A DNA stretch of 64,000 nt from Cordylochernes scorpioides (GCA_030710605.1 CP092868.1:31065363-31129362); one strand, 5' to 3'. Counted from the first letter of the stretch, positions 10,391 to 22,338 are shown. Notes: generated from the sequence alone by a model not told the origin. Numbers and translations: made by a program.

Positions 10391-10642
10391 CTAGAACTTG
10401 AGAGCCCTAGACTTCAGGATTGGAGAGCTGGAGGCTCTCGCCTCATGTTTGTCAGGAAGGCCCTTGGCACAGCAGTTGGTGCACTTGGAGGTGCGCGGGT
10501 TCTCCAGGGAGGAACAGGCACGACCCTCGTGTCCTTCTTCGCCGCAATGGAAGCACTGGAGTCCTGGAGCATTGAGCCGAGTTGTGGTCGAAGCCTCAGC
10601 AGCGGACGGACTCCTCGAAGCTGAAGATAACTCCATCAACAA
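10391..10642 (-). pseudogene. LINE ORF1/Gag-like zinc knuckle fragment
   Basis: The frame contains a CCHC knuckle CFHCGEEGHEGRAC and a following cysteine group CTNCCAKGLPDKH. These are nucleic-acid-binding knuckles typical of LINE ORF1 or Gag proteins. There is no natural start, and it is followed directly by the ORF2 fragment at 10325. The counterpart at 27224-27796 carries a 76-bp repeat expansion. Confidence 0.65.
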
Positions 10643-11760
10643 CTATCCTCCGTGCACAACAAGGTTCTGAAGGTCCACCTCGATGAAGGCTGTGCAGGTC
10701 CCGTTCCTTGTTGCAGAGCGGTGAGCCATACGCACCACCTTGTCACCAGGACTGACGGCAGGAGTTGCCAGGGAGGTTTCTTCAATGGTAAAGTTGGTGT
10801 GGAAAGATCTCCTTCTGCTGGCGGACCATCATGCCATCCAACTTACAACTACAATTAATACTTTTTTACAATTTTAAAACCAATGTGTAGATTACTATTT
10901 TCAGAATCATGGAATTGATTTAAATCCAATAATTTTTAGGGTTTTCTAAATGGAGTTGTTGAAGGGATGGACTCCCCAAGACTTAACTTCCATTTTTTGG
11001 GATTTGTTTGAAGCAATGTCAAGAGAAAGGACTTCTCAAGACAAGAGCTTCAGATATGCTAAATAAAGGAATATTGATGAAACAAAGGCGGGGATGTAAT
11101 ATTCAGATGGTTTATTTGGTGCAGTGCTGGACTGTGGTCCAGTCCAGAAAGGTCATGATGTTCGGGGTCTCATTGTGCCGGTTGTAGGAGGGGTTAGAGC
11201 TGTAACTGGACATTTCTAAATCAACAGGTGAAAATCCAAACAGGACAAAGATTAATATATTTCTGGCATGTTGTATTTAACACATTGCTGTGAAACGGTG
11301 GTCAATGGTCAAATACAATTTATACCCTTCATCTCAGTGATGCCGTTTCTCTGATAAAAAAAAAAAAATAATAATAATTTTTAATGGTCACGTGTACTAT
11401 TGGTCGGCTACTTGTTGGCACATAACAATATATTAGAATTTTAACAAAGAAATTATACAATAATAGTTGGAATTTTATTAACAAATATATGGGTTGTTGC
11501 TATTGAAGTCAGTCAAGGAAAGGACTTCCAAACACTGACCTCTAAAAGAAAATCTTATTACCATATTGGATATTTGACTCTATCATTCAATTTTGATTAT
11601 TTTGATTTTATGATGCAAATAAAATATAAGTGGAATAGGCCTATTGGGGAACCGCCACTATAAAAAAAAGGTAACGCATTCAATATGCAGGTACCTCCTG
11701 GGTGAATGTGGAAATCCTGCTGATGATCTCTCTCTCTTTCTGCAACAGCAACCATCCGAC

Positions 11761-11862
11761 CTGCAGGGCTACTGGCTCTTTGGTCAAGAACTGGCTGACG
11801 ACACCCTCGCCATCCTCACGTCTGCCAAGTCATCAATACACAGGTTCTTTCTGAGCCTTGAG
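11761..11862 (+). CDS. Exon-like segment behind a strong splice acceptor
   Basis: A pyrimidine tract (CTCTCTCTCTTTCTGCAACAG) leads into an open frame containing LQGYWLFGQELADDTLAIL, with a possible CAG/GTTCTT donor near 11842. The WLFGxEL word is reminiscent of the N-terminal domain of the histone chaperone SPT16, but the match is too short to name. A near-identical copy is at about 28782-28880. It may be a true exon or a relic. Confidence 0.35.
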
Positions 11863-12312
11863 ATGAGGGGAGAATGTGACTTACTGTCTGGAGGAGGACT
11901 CTCTGTCCTTGTTTCCTGGATTTTACTGTATATAGTTTACTCAACAGCAACAACAACAAAAAGGCTTTTATTAGACCCCATTGCCCTGTATGGATTAGCC
12001 ATACAACAACAAAATAATACAGTAATTTTTTCTCCCTTTCCACATGTGCACGTGAGCCTTTGTTTGAAAAGGGACTTATTTACACATCTGTTCTAGAACT
12101 TTCCTCACTACCTATTTTGCGTATGAATCTATTTACAATTGATCTGTAGAAGTTATAGTGTTCTATTGCTATATTTTTCTTTTCTGAAATAGTTCTCAGC
12201 GTCTTCAGTGGGTTGCTAAGTTTCCAGAAGGTGTTTTTAAGTTTTTTCTCTTTCTTCACCTAAATATTCGCATTCTATGATATAGTGGGAGATTTCATCA
12301 GATATTCATATA

Positions 12313-12489
12313 CAGTTAAACCTGTCTATATCGCCCCTTATTAGGACTCACCAAAATAGGGTGTTATATAGAGGGGGTGCTATAGACAGGTCACTTTTAA
12401 TGTATAATGTTTACATTTTAATGTTTAAAATCGGGTGCTATAGAGAGGAAGGCGCTATTTAGAGGGGGCGCTATAGACAGGTTTAACTG
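12313..12489. mobile_element. MITE B (TIR CAGTTAAACCTGTC)
   Basis: Perfect ends CAGTTAAACCTGTCTATA and the complement, TA-flanked, with an interior palindrome rich in GGGGGCGCTATAGAC. Other copies are at 21762, 29322 and 38802. Confidence 0.8.
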
Positions 12490-12594
12490 TATATATATTT
12501 TAATTATCTCTCTTTTTTTATAAGACAACCATTGACTTGTGTATGATGTGAATAAAATATTTTTAAATCTCAAATCTCTCTCTCTTTTTACAGA

Positions 12595-12652
12595 AGGTTG
12601 AGGATATGTTTAAGGTACTAGACGCTGACTCTTTCCTGGGGATTTTTATAGG
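12595..12652 (+). CDS. Exon-like segment behind a splice acceptor
   Basis: CTCTCTCTCTTTTTACAG precedes a frame reading KVEDMFKVLDADSFLG. Copy 2 has the same peptide at about 29600-29645, where it is cut after DADS by sequence leading to a solo LTR. Too short to identify. Confidence 0.3.
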
Positions 12653-12735
12653 TGCGAAAGAAATAGAGTTGGCTGTTGTATGTCTAAGAGGGAGGATGTT
12701 CCCGAGTTTCTCTCACCCAATTGATTTAGGTAATA

Positions 12736-12896
12736 CAGTAGAACCTCCCTTTAGCGGACACCTCTCTACAAAGGACAGTTTTTCACATTTGCAAAATTAA
12801 CATTTTTACTATTTAGCAACTCTCGGGTAAGAGGACACCTCCTCCTAAAGGACACTTTGGGTCTGCAATTAGGTCCTTTAAAGGGAGATTCTACTG
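12736..12896. mobile_element. MITE A
   Basis: CAGTAGAACCTCCC to GAGATTCTACTG, TA-flanked. Confidence 0.75.
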
Positions 12897-13231
12897 TATA
12901 ATCTTTTTTTCCAGAGCAGAATATGCAAATTAGCCCATTGAGTTAATTTGCATATTAAAAGAATCAGGACATTCTTCTCTAAACCTAACTTGGCAGTTTT
13001 ATAAAGAATATACAAAATATTGTAGAGAAAAGTATAGAAAACAAATAAAAACACACAAATTAAACCCACATTTTATTTAATAGATAATTGCATATTTCAA
13101 ATAACAATAAATGATAATTGTCAAAGCAAATCATAGCTATTTTTGGTAGCCAGTAGCAGTGCTTTTGTCAATAGTTTATTTAGTCCTCTTTTTTCATGAT
13201 CTTCAAAACAAGCTGCTACCAAAGTAGAATA

Positions 13232-13386
13232 CAGTAGAACCTCCATGAGAGGACACCCCTCTCTATAAAGGCCAGTTTTTATCATCAAAATGACCATTTT
13301 TACTATTTAGAAACTTTCTGGTAAGAGGACACCTCTCTCTAAAGGACACTGCAACTTGGTGCTGTCCTTTTCAGAGAGGTTCAATT
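13232..13386. mobile_element. MITE A, diverged right end
   Basis: CAGTAGAACCTCCATG at the left; the right end has drifted to GAGGTTCAATTG. Confidence 0.7.
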
Positions 13387-14464
13387 GCATTAAAGAAAAT
13401 AGATCCTGCTTGATTAGGTAATTCCTTGGGGTCTCAGGTGGAGATTTAACTCCAATGATATTCACTGCAGCTAGAAGCCAAGGTTGGTCAGATTTCTTCA
13501 CCACTCTTCCTTTCTTTTTCAAGTTAAATTAAACCATCTTATAAGCCCTTAGTCTTTCCTATCAGCCCAGTTTGGGGCTCTAGTTTCTAATTTATTGAGC
13601 ATAAACTTTGATCCACTTAAGGCTGAAAATGAATTTTCTCTCAGTTAAAAAAAAATTCATTTTTATACACTTTCAGGTAGAAGATTTCAATATCCACTTC
13701 ACTACCCACCATGATTTTCATGGCATGTACCACGTGTACTAGGGATAAACCAAAAAAATATTTCATGCTAATTGCCATCAATTTCAGTAAGATTGGCACA
13801 AGTAGCTTCCTTGTGTAAAGGATAATCATTCAGTAACCTGAAGAGGTCAGATTCTTCAAATGTATCACCTTTAAAGTGTAGCTTGCATATTATATGGCCG
13901 GACAGCTGAAAGAGATATGCACCATTATTTATTGAAAATAAATTGATATCTGAAAAAAAAAATTTTTTTTAATGCTCAATAAATTAGGCTTTTTATTAAA
14001 GGCAAAGTGCATTGATTAAAGAATTGATGCTTCTTAAAGGATTAAAACATCTGTCTGTGTATGAATACTTGCATACCATATGGGCGGAAGCTGAAAGAAA
14101 TATTCATTGTCATTTATAAAAAATAAATTGGTACCTTAAAAAAACATTTTGATGCTCAATAAAAATAGGCTTTTTATTAAGGGCAAAGTGCATTGATTTA
14201 AAGAATTGATATTTCTCGAAGGGTTAAAACATCCGCAGCACCTGAGTGTCAAGAGATTGTTTCAATATTAGACTATCATTATTATATCCTTCATATCTAT
14301 GCTAGCCTAAAATCCAGCTGTTGAAGCCAGCTGTAAAAAGCAACACCTAACATGGTATATATATATAGAATGCCATAGTAAAACCAAGCTGCAGTGCTAT
14401 TCTAAAAGAACAACCGTATGAAGGCTCTGTGTGCTTAACATTGTGAAGTTGCAGCAAAGTCTCA

Positions 14465-14611
<147 letters not shown>

Positions 14612-14630
14612 CTACCTATTAGACAATTAA

Positions 14631-14984
14631 TAAAAGAAACAATTTGATATTTGTGGAAGAGCGATTGCTCGAAGCATATTATATGTTTATAAATGTTTGT
14701 AATTCTACTGTCCTCAAAGCTTATGTCCATAGTTCTTCTAAAATACTCATTCCAAGAGTCTACCAACAGTATCACTATAAAAGGAAGTTCCAAAAATGCA
14801 ATATAACAGCTGTATGGTAGATTAAACTGGCGAAACCGCTGGGAGGGTTCGCCACTGATGAGCCAGGCCCTCCCATTAATTTTTCCATTGCAGTAAGGGC
14901 AGTAGAGATTGTTTATTTTCAAAAAGAATCTTATGCCTTTAAAAAATTTTGAATTTTGATAACATAAGGCATGCTAGTGCATCA
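14631..14984 (+). mobile_element. Family G element, copy-1-specific insertion
   Basis: Copy 2 reads straight through the target (GACAATTAACATG at 32503-32515), while copy 1 has ~355 extra bases here with AATTAA on both sides. The 3' half is one arm of palindrome G, with a stem-loop TGGCGAA...TTCGCCA followed by CTGATGAGCCAGG and TACTGCCCTT-like sequence in complement. The 5' half is unique. It is a one-armed, perhaps fuller-length, member. Confidence 0.5.
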
Positions 14985-14990
14985 AATTAA

Positions 14991-15221
14991 CATGTTGTTG
15001 TTTCTTATCCCCTTGTGTAAAGATTACACGAATTCCATGAGTTCATGTCCCTCGAGCTGTTTTATGATAAGCAGCAGCCTCTCCCAAAGGTCCTGTTTAG
15101 TGCATCTAATACAAGTCAAAATGTGTTCTGGAGTTGCAGGTGCCAAGCTACATTTTGGGCAAGTGGGGTAGATTTTGTTATTATTTTCTATCTTCAATGG
15201 CTTGAGATGGCCTGTTGACAA
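14991..15221 (-). mobile_element. 5'-truncated LINE insertion (zinc-motif C-terminus)
   Basis: The minus strand encodes GHLKPLKIENN, CPKCSLAPATPEHILTCIRC and a stop after LMEFV, then a short 3' UTR and AAC-type tail. The Cys/His cluster is the C-terminal motif of RNase H-bearing LINEs. The same insertion in copy 2 is 32515-32737, with a clean 12-bp TSD. Confidence 0.75.
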
Positions 15222-15294
15222 TTAACATAATTTTATTGGCATCTTGTCAATACATGCAAAAGTACACAGTCTACTATTTTAAAGAAGATAATTA

Positions 15295-15786
15295 TCTATA
15301 TATATATAAATGAATGTATGTGTGTCTGTCTGTCCTTTATGCCTGACCAAACCACTCATTGGAACACCATGAAACTTTGGGAAGTTATTTAGTATAGTAC
15401 TGGGAAGGTTTCTAGCAAATAAAATTTTTGAAATAACTTTTCGCCTAAAAATAATCAAGATAAATATTCTAATTTATCTGTTATAATTCAACAATCTGCT
15501 CTAAATATTATCATGATGATACGATGATTTTGTAATGTAGAAAATTAGGAAAGACAAAATTCAGGATGACACGGCAATTTATTTGAGACAAGAATAATGA
15601 TACAATTCCAAGGCAAGATACTATTCCTTTAACTTCCAATTACCGAGGGAACCAATTAATATTGATTTTATTCAACTTATCGAGTATTTTTCAAGGGACC
15701 GGGAAAAAATGTTCACTTTATCGAGAGATTCGTTAGACAAACCTTTACTCGGGTAAAACCCGGGCGAAGCCGGGTACGTCCGCTAG
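15295..15786 (+). mobile_element. Non-autonomous Helitron
   Basis: It starts TCTATATATATATAAATGAA after an A and ends CTAG before a T. Just upstream of the end is the hairpin ACCCGGGCGAAGCCGGGT. This matches Helitron rules: TC start, CTRR end, 3' hairpin, A/T insertion site. No Rep/helicase coding is present. Copy 2 has a different Helitron-like sequence at the same site. Confidence 0.8.
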
Positions 15787-16835
15787 TATATAAATAAATA
15801 AAAGACATATATTGGATCTAAATTTATTATTCAACCAATATTTCTCTCGTTATAAAGGTTTTTCTTTGATTTAAACTAAATCACGTGGGTATGTAATCCA
15901 CTCATGCTATAAAATAATTATATATATATATATGCATGATACTATGTACAAAGAACATGGCGCCTCTGTCACTACTGCAGAGTTTGGTGGAGAATCACCA
16001 GCGGGTCTCCAGCGACACCACACCTATTAGAGCTGCCACATTTTAATAAAAATTCTCCAATTTGATCTGATATTTAGTCCATATAGTTTTCTCAGCAGTG
16101 CTTGACACACAAGTGGTTTTGATTCAAATTACAATAGAAGGAATCACAGGATATCATTGCTGGAAGAGACCAAAGGTAGACACGACGCGTCCTTCACAAA
16201 TGATTTGCTTAATGACCAGTTGAAGGACGTCATTGTCCAAAACCTCGCAGCCTAAATAAACTCATTGCATCTACCTTTGGTCTCTTTTACACAGAAGTGG
16301 TTTGCCAGTAATGCCTTCTTCTGTCTATGCTATTGGCCAAATAATGCCTTTCTCCTTTTGAGGCGATTTCTCCCCTAAGGACAAAAGAATGCCTTAATTA
16401 CAAAAATGAAGTCGAAAGCTTACCATTGCTTTTATTTGGTCTCCTTTTATGTTATCCATCCAACAGGACATTGCCCATCCTCTACCAGAGCTGTATTCCA
16501 TTGGAAGGTACAAATAGGGGTTTTCTATTCATAGGGATTGAGACCAAATGGCATTTCTCAAAACTCTATAAGACTTTTTAATTATGATGTTATAACCATG
16601 TTAAGTGGGCTGTAATAACTATGGTGTTGGTGATGTTGTAATCAAGTTACTGTTATAAACATGGTTAAAATAACTGGTACTTAAAAAATTTAGGACTTTA
16701 GAAATATGATGTTATAACCAAGTTGCTGTTATATCCATGTTTAAAACAATTTGGACATAGGAGGTTGGGCTATTAAATGCTCATGTAAGGGGAAAATACA
16801 TAAAGCATAGTTATAATAAAGGATTTAAAATATTG

Positions 16836-17270
16836 ATACAAGAAAATAATAACTAATCCAAATAATTTAATAGTGTGTAACGCTTCGGCAACAGCATTGT
16901 TACCATCATCAGACAAAGGAATAAACGAGGAAAAATATCATAGCAAGTTCTTAAATAGTACTGTTATCAAGTGTGTAAACAAGATAACAGATAAGAAAAA
17001 AGTTTTTTAAGGCAACCTGAAATATTCTTCTTAGAATTAAAAGTGGATTTAAAAAAATATATATAATTAAAGGCATATCTGTAAATATCATTTATATATG
17101 TTTACACACTTGATAACAGTACTATTTAAGAACTTGCTGTAATATTTTTTATCATTTATTCCTTTGTCTGATGATGGTAACAATGCTGTTGCCGAAACGT
17201 CACACACTATTAAATTATTTGGATTAGGTATTATTTTCTTGTATCTATAATCCAAATTGTGCTTTATCAC
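16836..17270. mobile_element. Family F element, longest copy, 14-bp TSD
   Basis: GATTTAAAATATTG at 16822-16835 is repeated exactly at 17271-17284. Arms of about 170 bp are mutually complementary and include GTTTACACACTTGATAACAG and its complement near the centre. The plus-strand hammerhead-like core spans 17168-17201 (CTGATGA, stem GGTAACA/TGTTGCC, GAAACGTC); the minus-strand core has mutated to GAAGCGTT. Confidence 0.7.
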
Positions 17271-17309
17271 GATTTAAAATATTGTATTTTACCATTTGTA
17301 AAAGGCCTC

Positions 17310-18090
17310 AAAATGAGGGCTCCATTACCTTTGCAGATCCTATTTTGTTTAGAAGTTAAAAAAAGGGATTCAGAGAGGTGACTATAACTGACCTTGGACT
17401 GATAAGGATCTCTGTAAATGGGAGAAGCCAACCTCTGGATATCCTTGTGGCTGGCACTAGACGGAATGAAGGAATAGGATCCTTGGACATGGGGATCCTG
17501 TCTCCATCTGCTCCTGGAATCACAAGTGTCGGGATTAGCAGGGCAACTGTCTTATGATGATCTAATCTTGTCTTTATATTATACAGTAGAACATACTCCA
17601 TGAGAGGACACTCATGCTAGAGGACACCACTCTATAAAGGACAGTTTTCGTTTGTAAAATTACCATTTTTACTATTTAGAAACTCTCCGGTAAGAGGACA
17701 CCTCTCTCTAAAGGACACTTTGGCTCTGAAATTAGGTGTTGTCCTTTACAGGGAGGTTTTACTGTATCTTATCTTCTTCTTCTTTCTTATCTCCACTCAA
17801 ATTACACTAAGGTATCAAGCTTGTAAAGCTTGAGACTTTTGATGGTGTCTGCCGGGGAAGAGTAGAGCTGTATCTTATTACAACCATCATTCGTGATTCC
17901 TTGTTACTAAGAGAAAGATTTAGCTAGATGAGATATCACTGGTGGATTCCAAAGATGCTAATATCATTTGTCTACAAGAAACCAAGCTTAAACCCAACCA
18001 CCTTTTTAAGATAAAGGGCTTCAAAATACAGAGAAAAGACAGGTCAGATGGAGGAGGAGGGTTCCCAACCCTCACCTAGGACCTTTCTTT
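17310..18090 (+). pseudogene. LINE fragments including APE-type endonuclease
   Basis: From about 17935 the plus strand reads VDSKDANIICLQETKLKPN and then FKIQRKDRSDGGGG, matching the start of LINE ORF2 apurinic-like endonucleases (the QETKL glutamate block). An open segment at about 17310-17575 (FREVTITNLGLIRISVNGR) lies upstream, split off by MITE A and a LINE-tail piece. Stops and interruptions make it inactive. The copy-2 equivalent is 34865-35450. Confidence 0.6.
17584..17764. mobile_element. MITE A inside LINE relic
   Basis: CAGTAGAACATACTCC to GGGAGGTTTTACTG, TA-flanked. The copy-2 version (35137-35246) has an internal deletion of about 70 bp. Confidence 0.7.
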
Positions 18091-18347
18091 TGAAGAAATT
18101 GTTTTGAGATAAGAAAGAAGATATATTATTACACTGATGCACACACATATAACACAAAGTACATACATAATAAACATGAACACAAGATAAAATTTGATGA
18201 ACAAACAATAAAATGATAATTATTTTTAAATTACAGAAAAATTATTAAAGGATATTTGTTATGAATATTCGAAACTATTATATTCGTTTGAAAATTAAAC
18301 AATTTCTACTGCCCTTACTGCAATGGAATAAAGGATATTTGTGTATA

Positions 18348-18616
18348 CACCCATACCTCGCTTTGCGTCGGGGTTACGTTCCAAAAAAAACACGGCGCAA
18401 ATTGAAATGACGCAAAGTGAAAATAAAATTTTGATGACATGGCGCAATCAAAAACAAAGGTGTTGCCATATTTTAGGAAAAAAAATTAAAGACTCGAATC
18501 CAAAACAACGCAACTTCGAAAATCTAACGACGCACAGTGAAAATCAGTAAAAATTAAGCAGCGACGCAACTTCGAAAAAAACGCAAAATGAAACGACGCA
18601 AAGCGAGGTATTGGTG
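18348..18616. mobile_element. MITE E
   Basis: CACCCATACCTCGCTTTGC and complement ends, TA-flanked; full length, unlike the shortened copy at 35729-35863. Confidence 0.75.
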
Positions 18617-18822
18617 TATATTACATTGAGCTAGTATTCAATTCTAATAAAGTTACTATAAGTGCTAAAAACAAACAAAAAAAAACAGGAACACTCTCCA
18701 GTACCTGGTGTTACCAAGTGGTAGTCATCCTCCCAAATAATAACTGAGCCTAACATAACTTCAGTGATTGGACAAGAACCAAGGTTTTCCATGTGGTATG
18801 ATCATAGGCACATATAAAGGAA

Positions 18823-20316
18823 AAAAAATGGTTGCCTGTAAAGTCGGTTTTACGGGCGAAGATTTTACGTGACAACGGTAGAATATTTATTGATATGAAT
18901 ATAATTAAATTGCACAATAGGAACAAGGAATTGAATGAAAATAGGAATTGCACAAATTTTAACTATAGAAATATATTTTGTTTACTAAAACATTGTACAT
19001 GTAAACTTAAACTTAACTAATTCCTATTTGAGTGATTTTGTTGAGGATAGGACGATGATAGGAGAAATATGAAATGAAAGGAAGTGTTTCTGCTGTAATG
19101 TGTCTTGCGAAAGTCAAGTCGATAGTTGTTCCTTTTAACGTAGTTGACTTAGAAACGTTTGATACGCAATCAAGATTATACGTATTTTTCATGAAATTAA
19201 GAAACGAGTTGTCAGGCTTTACGTTTTTGTTAAAATCACCACACAGAAGAATCGGTATACTAGAATCAACTTGCACGAACGGTGGCACGTACTGGCTGTT
19301 GTGAATGTACGGACCGAGTCCTTGCCATAGTAACATTCCAATATCCTGCATACTAGCTCCTGGATGAATATATACAGCACCGAGTATAAACTTGAAGCTA
19401 GTATTAGCGGCGAAGCAAGTAACTTCAGTCATGCACATGTCACCCTTGGTTTTAATGACACGAGTTACGTCTGTAATCGCAACTTGGAACACTTCCGCCG
19501 TAGATGTCGATGATAATTTACGATAGATCGCCACTCCACCAGCCGCGTTGGTATTTGAAAATCAAAACACTTATTCAGATCGAAGGTTCAAATTTTTGCT
19601 AAATAAATTTGAAATTAAATAAAATTTGTAATTGTAAATGATGAAGTTGAAAATTAAAACATTTACTTAAATTAGATGTTAAAATTCTTGCTCAACACAG
19701 TTTAAATAAAGTTTTCTTATATCTGCCACTTTTTCTTAATATTTGTAATTTTAAAGAATCAATTCGAAAATCAAAACATTTATTCAGATCGAAGGTTCAA
19801 ATTTTTGCAAAATAAATTTGAAACTATTTAAAATTTGTAAAATAATAATTAATTAATTAATTAATTTTAAACTAATAATTTACTTAACACTATCAACATT
19901 TATCAATAGTATGACATAACCTATAAACTCAGTTTCTCAACTTTTGTGTCAATCTAACAATTAATCAATCAATCATAGTTTACGATAATGAAATATCAGT
20001 GTACAATTATTTACCTTTATTGTTGTAGTTGTTGTAAATGACGAATCTAAGCACTCCACATTTTCACTACAGACACAGCTGACGATACTTTAACCACACG
20101 TGTGAACTTGTATTATGACGCTTTCTTGTTTTTCCAACGCCAAGAACGTTCGAGAAAGACAAAGACAGAGACAAGCATGCGCCGATTCAATGCGCCTAAT
20201 TCTCTAGCGCTGCGCGCGCAGCACTCTCGTTCGGTGACTCATCGTAACGTTACCGGGCGTTACACTTTTTCATAAGTGACTCCCAGCCGCAACCTAATTT
20301 AAGACGTTGTCATGTC
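18823..20316 (-). mobile_element. Helentron-like insertion, only in copy 1
   Basis: Copy 2 lacks this ~1.5 kb (compare 36060-36080). One end reads GGTTGCCTGTAAAGTCGG then CGTGACAACG; the other carries the complementary CGTTGTCATG about 20 bases from the edge, giving short subterminal inverted repeats. It encodes an endonuclease-like fragment (19013-19534). The segment 20100-20260 is G+C-richer, with CGCGCGCAGCAC. Helentron/Helitron2 assignment rests on the subterminal repeats and the endonuclease type. Confidence 0.55.
19013..19534 (-). pseudogene. Endonuclease/exonuclease/phosphatase domain fragment
   Basis: A 173-codon frame contains the β-strand AVYIHPGAS, the catalytic-type LLCGDFN motif (Asp and Asn of the EEP fold) and a C-terminal block GTTIDLTFAR followed by SYFSYHRPIL, where the His is the expected general-acid/base residue. 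The N-terminal metal-binding glutamate region is absent or lies upstream past a break. Such domains occur at the C-terminus of Helentron-type RepHel proteins, which fits the insertion around it. No Rep or helicase motifs are present, so it is a truncated remnant. Confidence 0.6.
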
Positions 20317-20352
20317 AAAAAGAGCATTATGTAAACATAAAAGAAAGAGAAA

Positions 20353-20556
20353 AAACACAAGGTAATAAGACCAAATCCAAATAAATAAATAGTATGTGAC
20401 GTTAAAACATGCTGTGGTAAAATTTCTCATTCAGTACTTTTGTCTGAAGATGGTAACAATGCTGTTACCAAAACGTCACACACTATTTATTTATTTGGAT
20501 TTGGTCTTATTACCTTGTGTTTATAATCTGTAATCCAAAATTGTGCTTTATCTCCA
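20353..20556. mobile_element. Family F element, recombined
   Basis: The left end equals that of the copy-2 element at 36110 and the right end equals the one at 37560-37585, so copy 1 looks like a fusion of two F elements with loss of ~1.25 kb. Its plus-strand core has the G of GAAAC changed to A (CAAAACGTC), which would kill a hammerhead. Confidence 0.5.
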
Positions 20557-20603
20557 TTGTTGCTTAACTTGTTCCATAACTATATTCATACATGTGTGCT
20601 CAC

Positions 20604-21600
20604 CTGACCACAGAGCAAGGCAGGGGGATACAGGGGTCTGCTAGGAACCTCTGAAGAACAGAAGTACAGCACTCCGCCACTTCAGAATCTGTCAGAGTCT
20701 CCATGTGCTCTGCCTCCTGTCCTGACAGCCAGGCCACCAGCAGGGTCTCCCGTTCTCTCAGGAAGGAGAAGATCTTGGAGTACCAGGGGCTAGGACCTTC
20801 CATACCCCAAAGGAGGATCACCTCCCGGACCTCCGGATTGAGGAAAGGCCTTTCATAATAGAGATAGATCTTGTCCACTACTCCGAACCCCAAGTTGGAG
20901 ATGGCCTCTACTTTATCCTCTGGCAGGTGAGGATGGAAGAGATCTTCATGGCAGGATTTAAGGACTCCCAGTGGAATGGTGACAATCACATGGTTGGTGG
21001 AGAAAGTAGCACCGTTGGTACAACTGACTGTGATATGGTCGTTTGTCTTGGTCCAGTCAATATGGCTGACTTGGTGGTGTGTGCTGATGCACTCTGGGGG
21101 GAAGGCACTGCTGAGATAATGGATGATGGCTTCATATGGGGCAGAAAGGCTAACATTACCCCCTGGGAGGTCCTCAAAACTCCCAAAGTCCACCAGAGAG
21201 ACCTCTGTCATAGAATGGCAGCCAGTGATACAGGTCTCTTTGGTTATGAGATGCTGGAAGATGAGCTTCCGCAGGCCATTCTCAGCATCATCAGTGAGAT
21301 AATGCTGGATATCCAATGCAAGATGGCGACCCACACTGTTCCCAGTCTCTGCTGGCGGCTGATCTGCTCCAGAAGCATGGAGTTCTGCGCAGCGGCGGAT
21401 AAACCAGAAATAAGCATGATGTACCTCTTCTAACAAGGCAAGTGGGATGCGGACACCTTGTTCTGTGGCTGCAATTACAGATTGCCGTTCCCCTGATTGT
21501 TCTGGTAGGGTCACCAATCCTGCGGAGACTGCTAGCTCATACAGCGGATTCCCCAACACACCATGGATCCATCGGGCTCCTAGCTCCAATGGAATGTTCT
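20604..21600 (-). CDS. PAOX/SMOX-like: Polyamine oxidase (PAOX/SMOX-like) exon, intact copy
   Basis: One large exon of a flavin amine oxidase, which oxidises spermine or N1-acetylated polyamines using FAD. On the minus strand, ELGARWIHG opens the exon, then GNPLYELA, NSVGRHLA, CITGCHSMTEVSL, HVIVTIPLGVLK and LGFGVVDKIYLYYE follow in the family's order, ending near PCIPLPCSVVR. A pyrimidine-rich tract and CAG at 21601 mark the acceptor; CAG/GTGAGC at 20604/20603 is a canonical donor. The N-terminal GxGxxG FAD-binding exon and the C-terminal flavin-contact exon are not in this contig. The ~332 codons are uninterrupted. The intronic sequence just upstream recurs at 51360-51415. Splice choice is inferred. 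Confidence 0.8.
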
Positions 21601-21761
21601 CTGGACAGCCCCATAGAACAGATTGGTATATTGACAAGAGAGAGAGATATTTATAACCCAGGTTCCTGGAACGCAGAGCGCCAACTACCCAGGGATATTG
21701 ACAGTATTGTAGCAAAGTATTTATTCTATTTTATTTACAGATTATTAATTTTTTATATTTA

Positions 21762-21922
21762 CAGTTAAACCTGTTTATAGCGCCCCATCTAAATAGCGCC
21801 TTCCTCTCTATAGCGCCCAATTTGAAACAATAAAATGTAAACATTTTACATTAAAAGTGACCCGTCTATAGCAGCCTATTTTAGTGAGTCCCAAGAGGGG
21901 GCACTATAGACATGTTTAACTG
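21762..21922. mobile_element. MITE B
   Basis: CAGTTAAACCTGTTTATA to ATGTTTAACTG, TA-flanked. Confidence 0.75.
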
Positions 21923-22227
21923 TATATTATTCATGTTTTGTTACTCTGGAAACTTCCTCATTGTTTATCTCATAAATGTTGATTTTGTTTGTGTGCTTGC
22001 AGCAAATAAATTGCCATGTCATCCTGAAGTTTGTCTTTCCTATGATTTTCTACATGGCCATATGATAAAACTCTCTCTTCTTCTATGTAAGATCTCATCT
22101 AGAAAGGATGAAAATAGAGGTATCGAAGAATGGGATTTGTTTTACAGAAATAGTGTCTCACATAGACACAAGGTAATAAGAACAAATTTATTTGGATTTG
22201 GTCTTATTACCTTGTGTTTACAATCTA

Positions 22228-22338
22228 CAATATGGCCGCAGCCTTGCAGAAAATTGACTTAGACCCAGAGCAGCAGCTTTACACACCCAAGATAGTGGAT
22301 ATTGCTGCTGCTGTGATGGAGATGCATGGAGACATCTG
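22228..22338 (+). CDS. Short N-terminal-like frame MAAALQKIDLD...
   Basis: An ATG starts a 35-codon frame with LDPEQQLYTPKIVDIAAAV, then stops at a TGA inside a LINE-tail word. The first half looks like a genuine initiator exon, but no donor site is visible before the stop. Copy 2 has the same frame at about 39267-39375. Not recognised. Confidence 0.25.

Noticed and set aside
11761..11862. Firm call of SPT16 from WLFGxEL
   Set aside because: The match is a few residues; adjacent sequence does not continue the alignment.
14820..14875. Family G stem as a hammerhead ribozyme
   Set aside because: CTGATGAG and GAAAC with pairing GCCAG/CTGGC are present, but in permuted order with only four bases left for stem I, so no proper three-way junction can form in a monomer.
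20927..21433. Plus-strand frame over the polyamine oxidase exon
   Set aside because: Antisense shadow; the minus strand holds all family motifs and splice sites.
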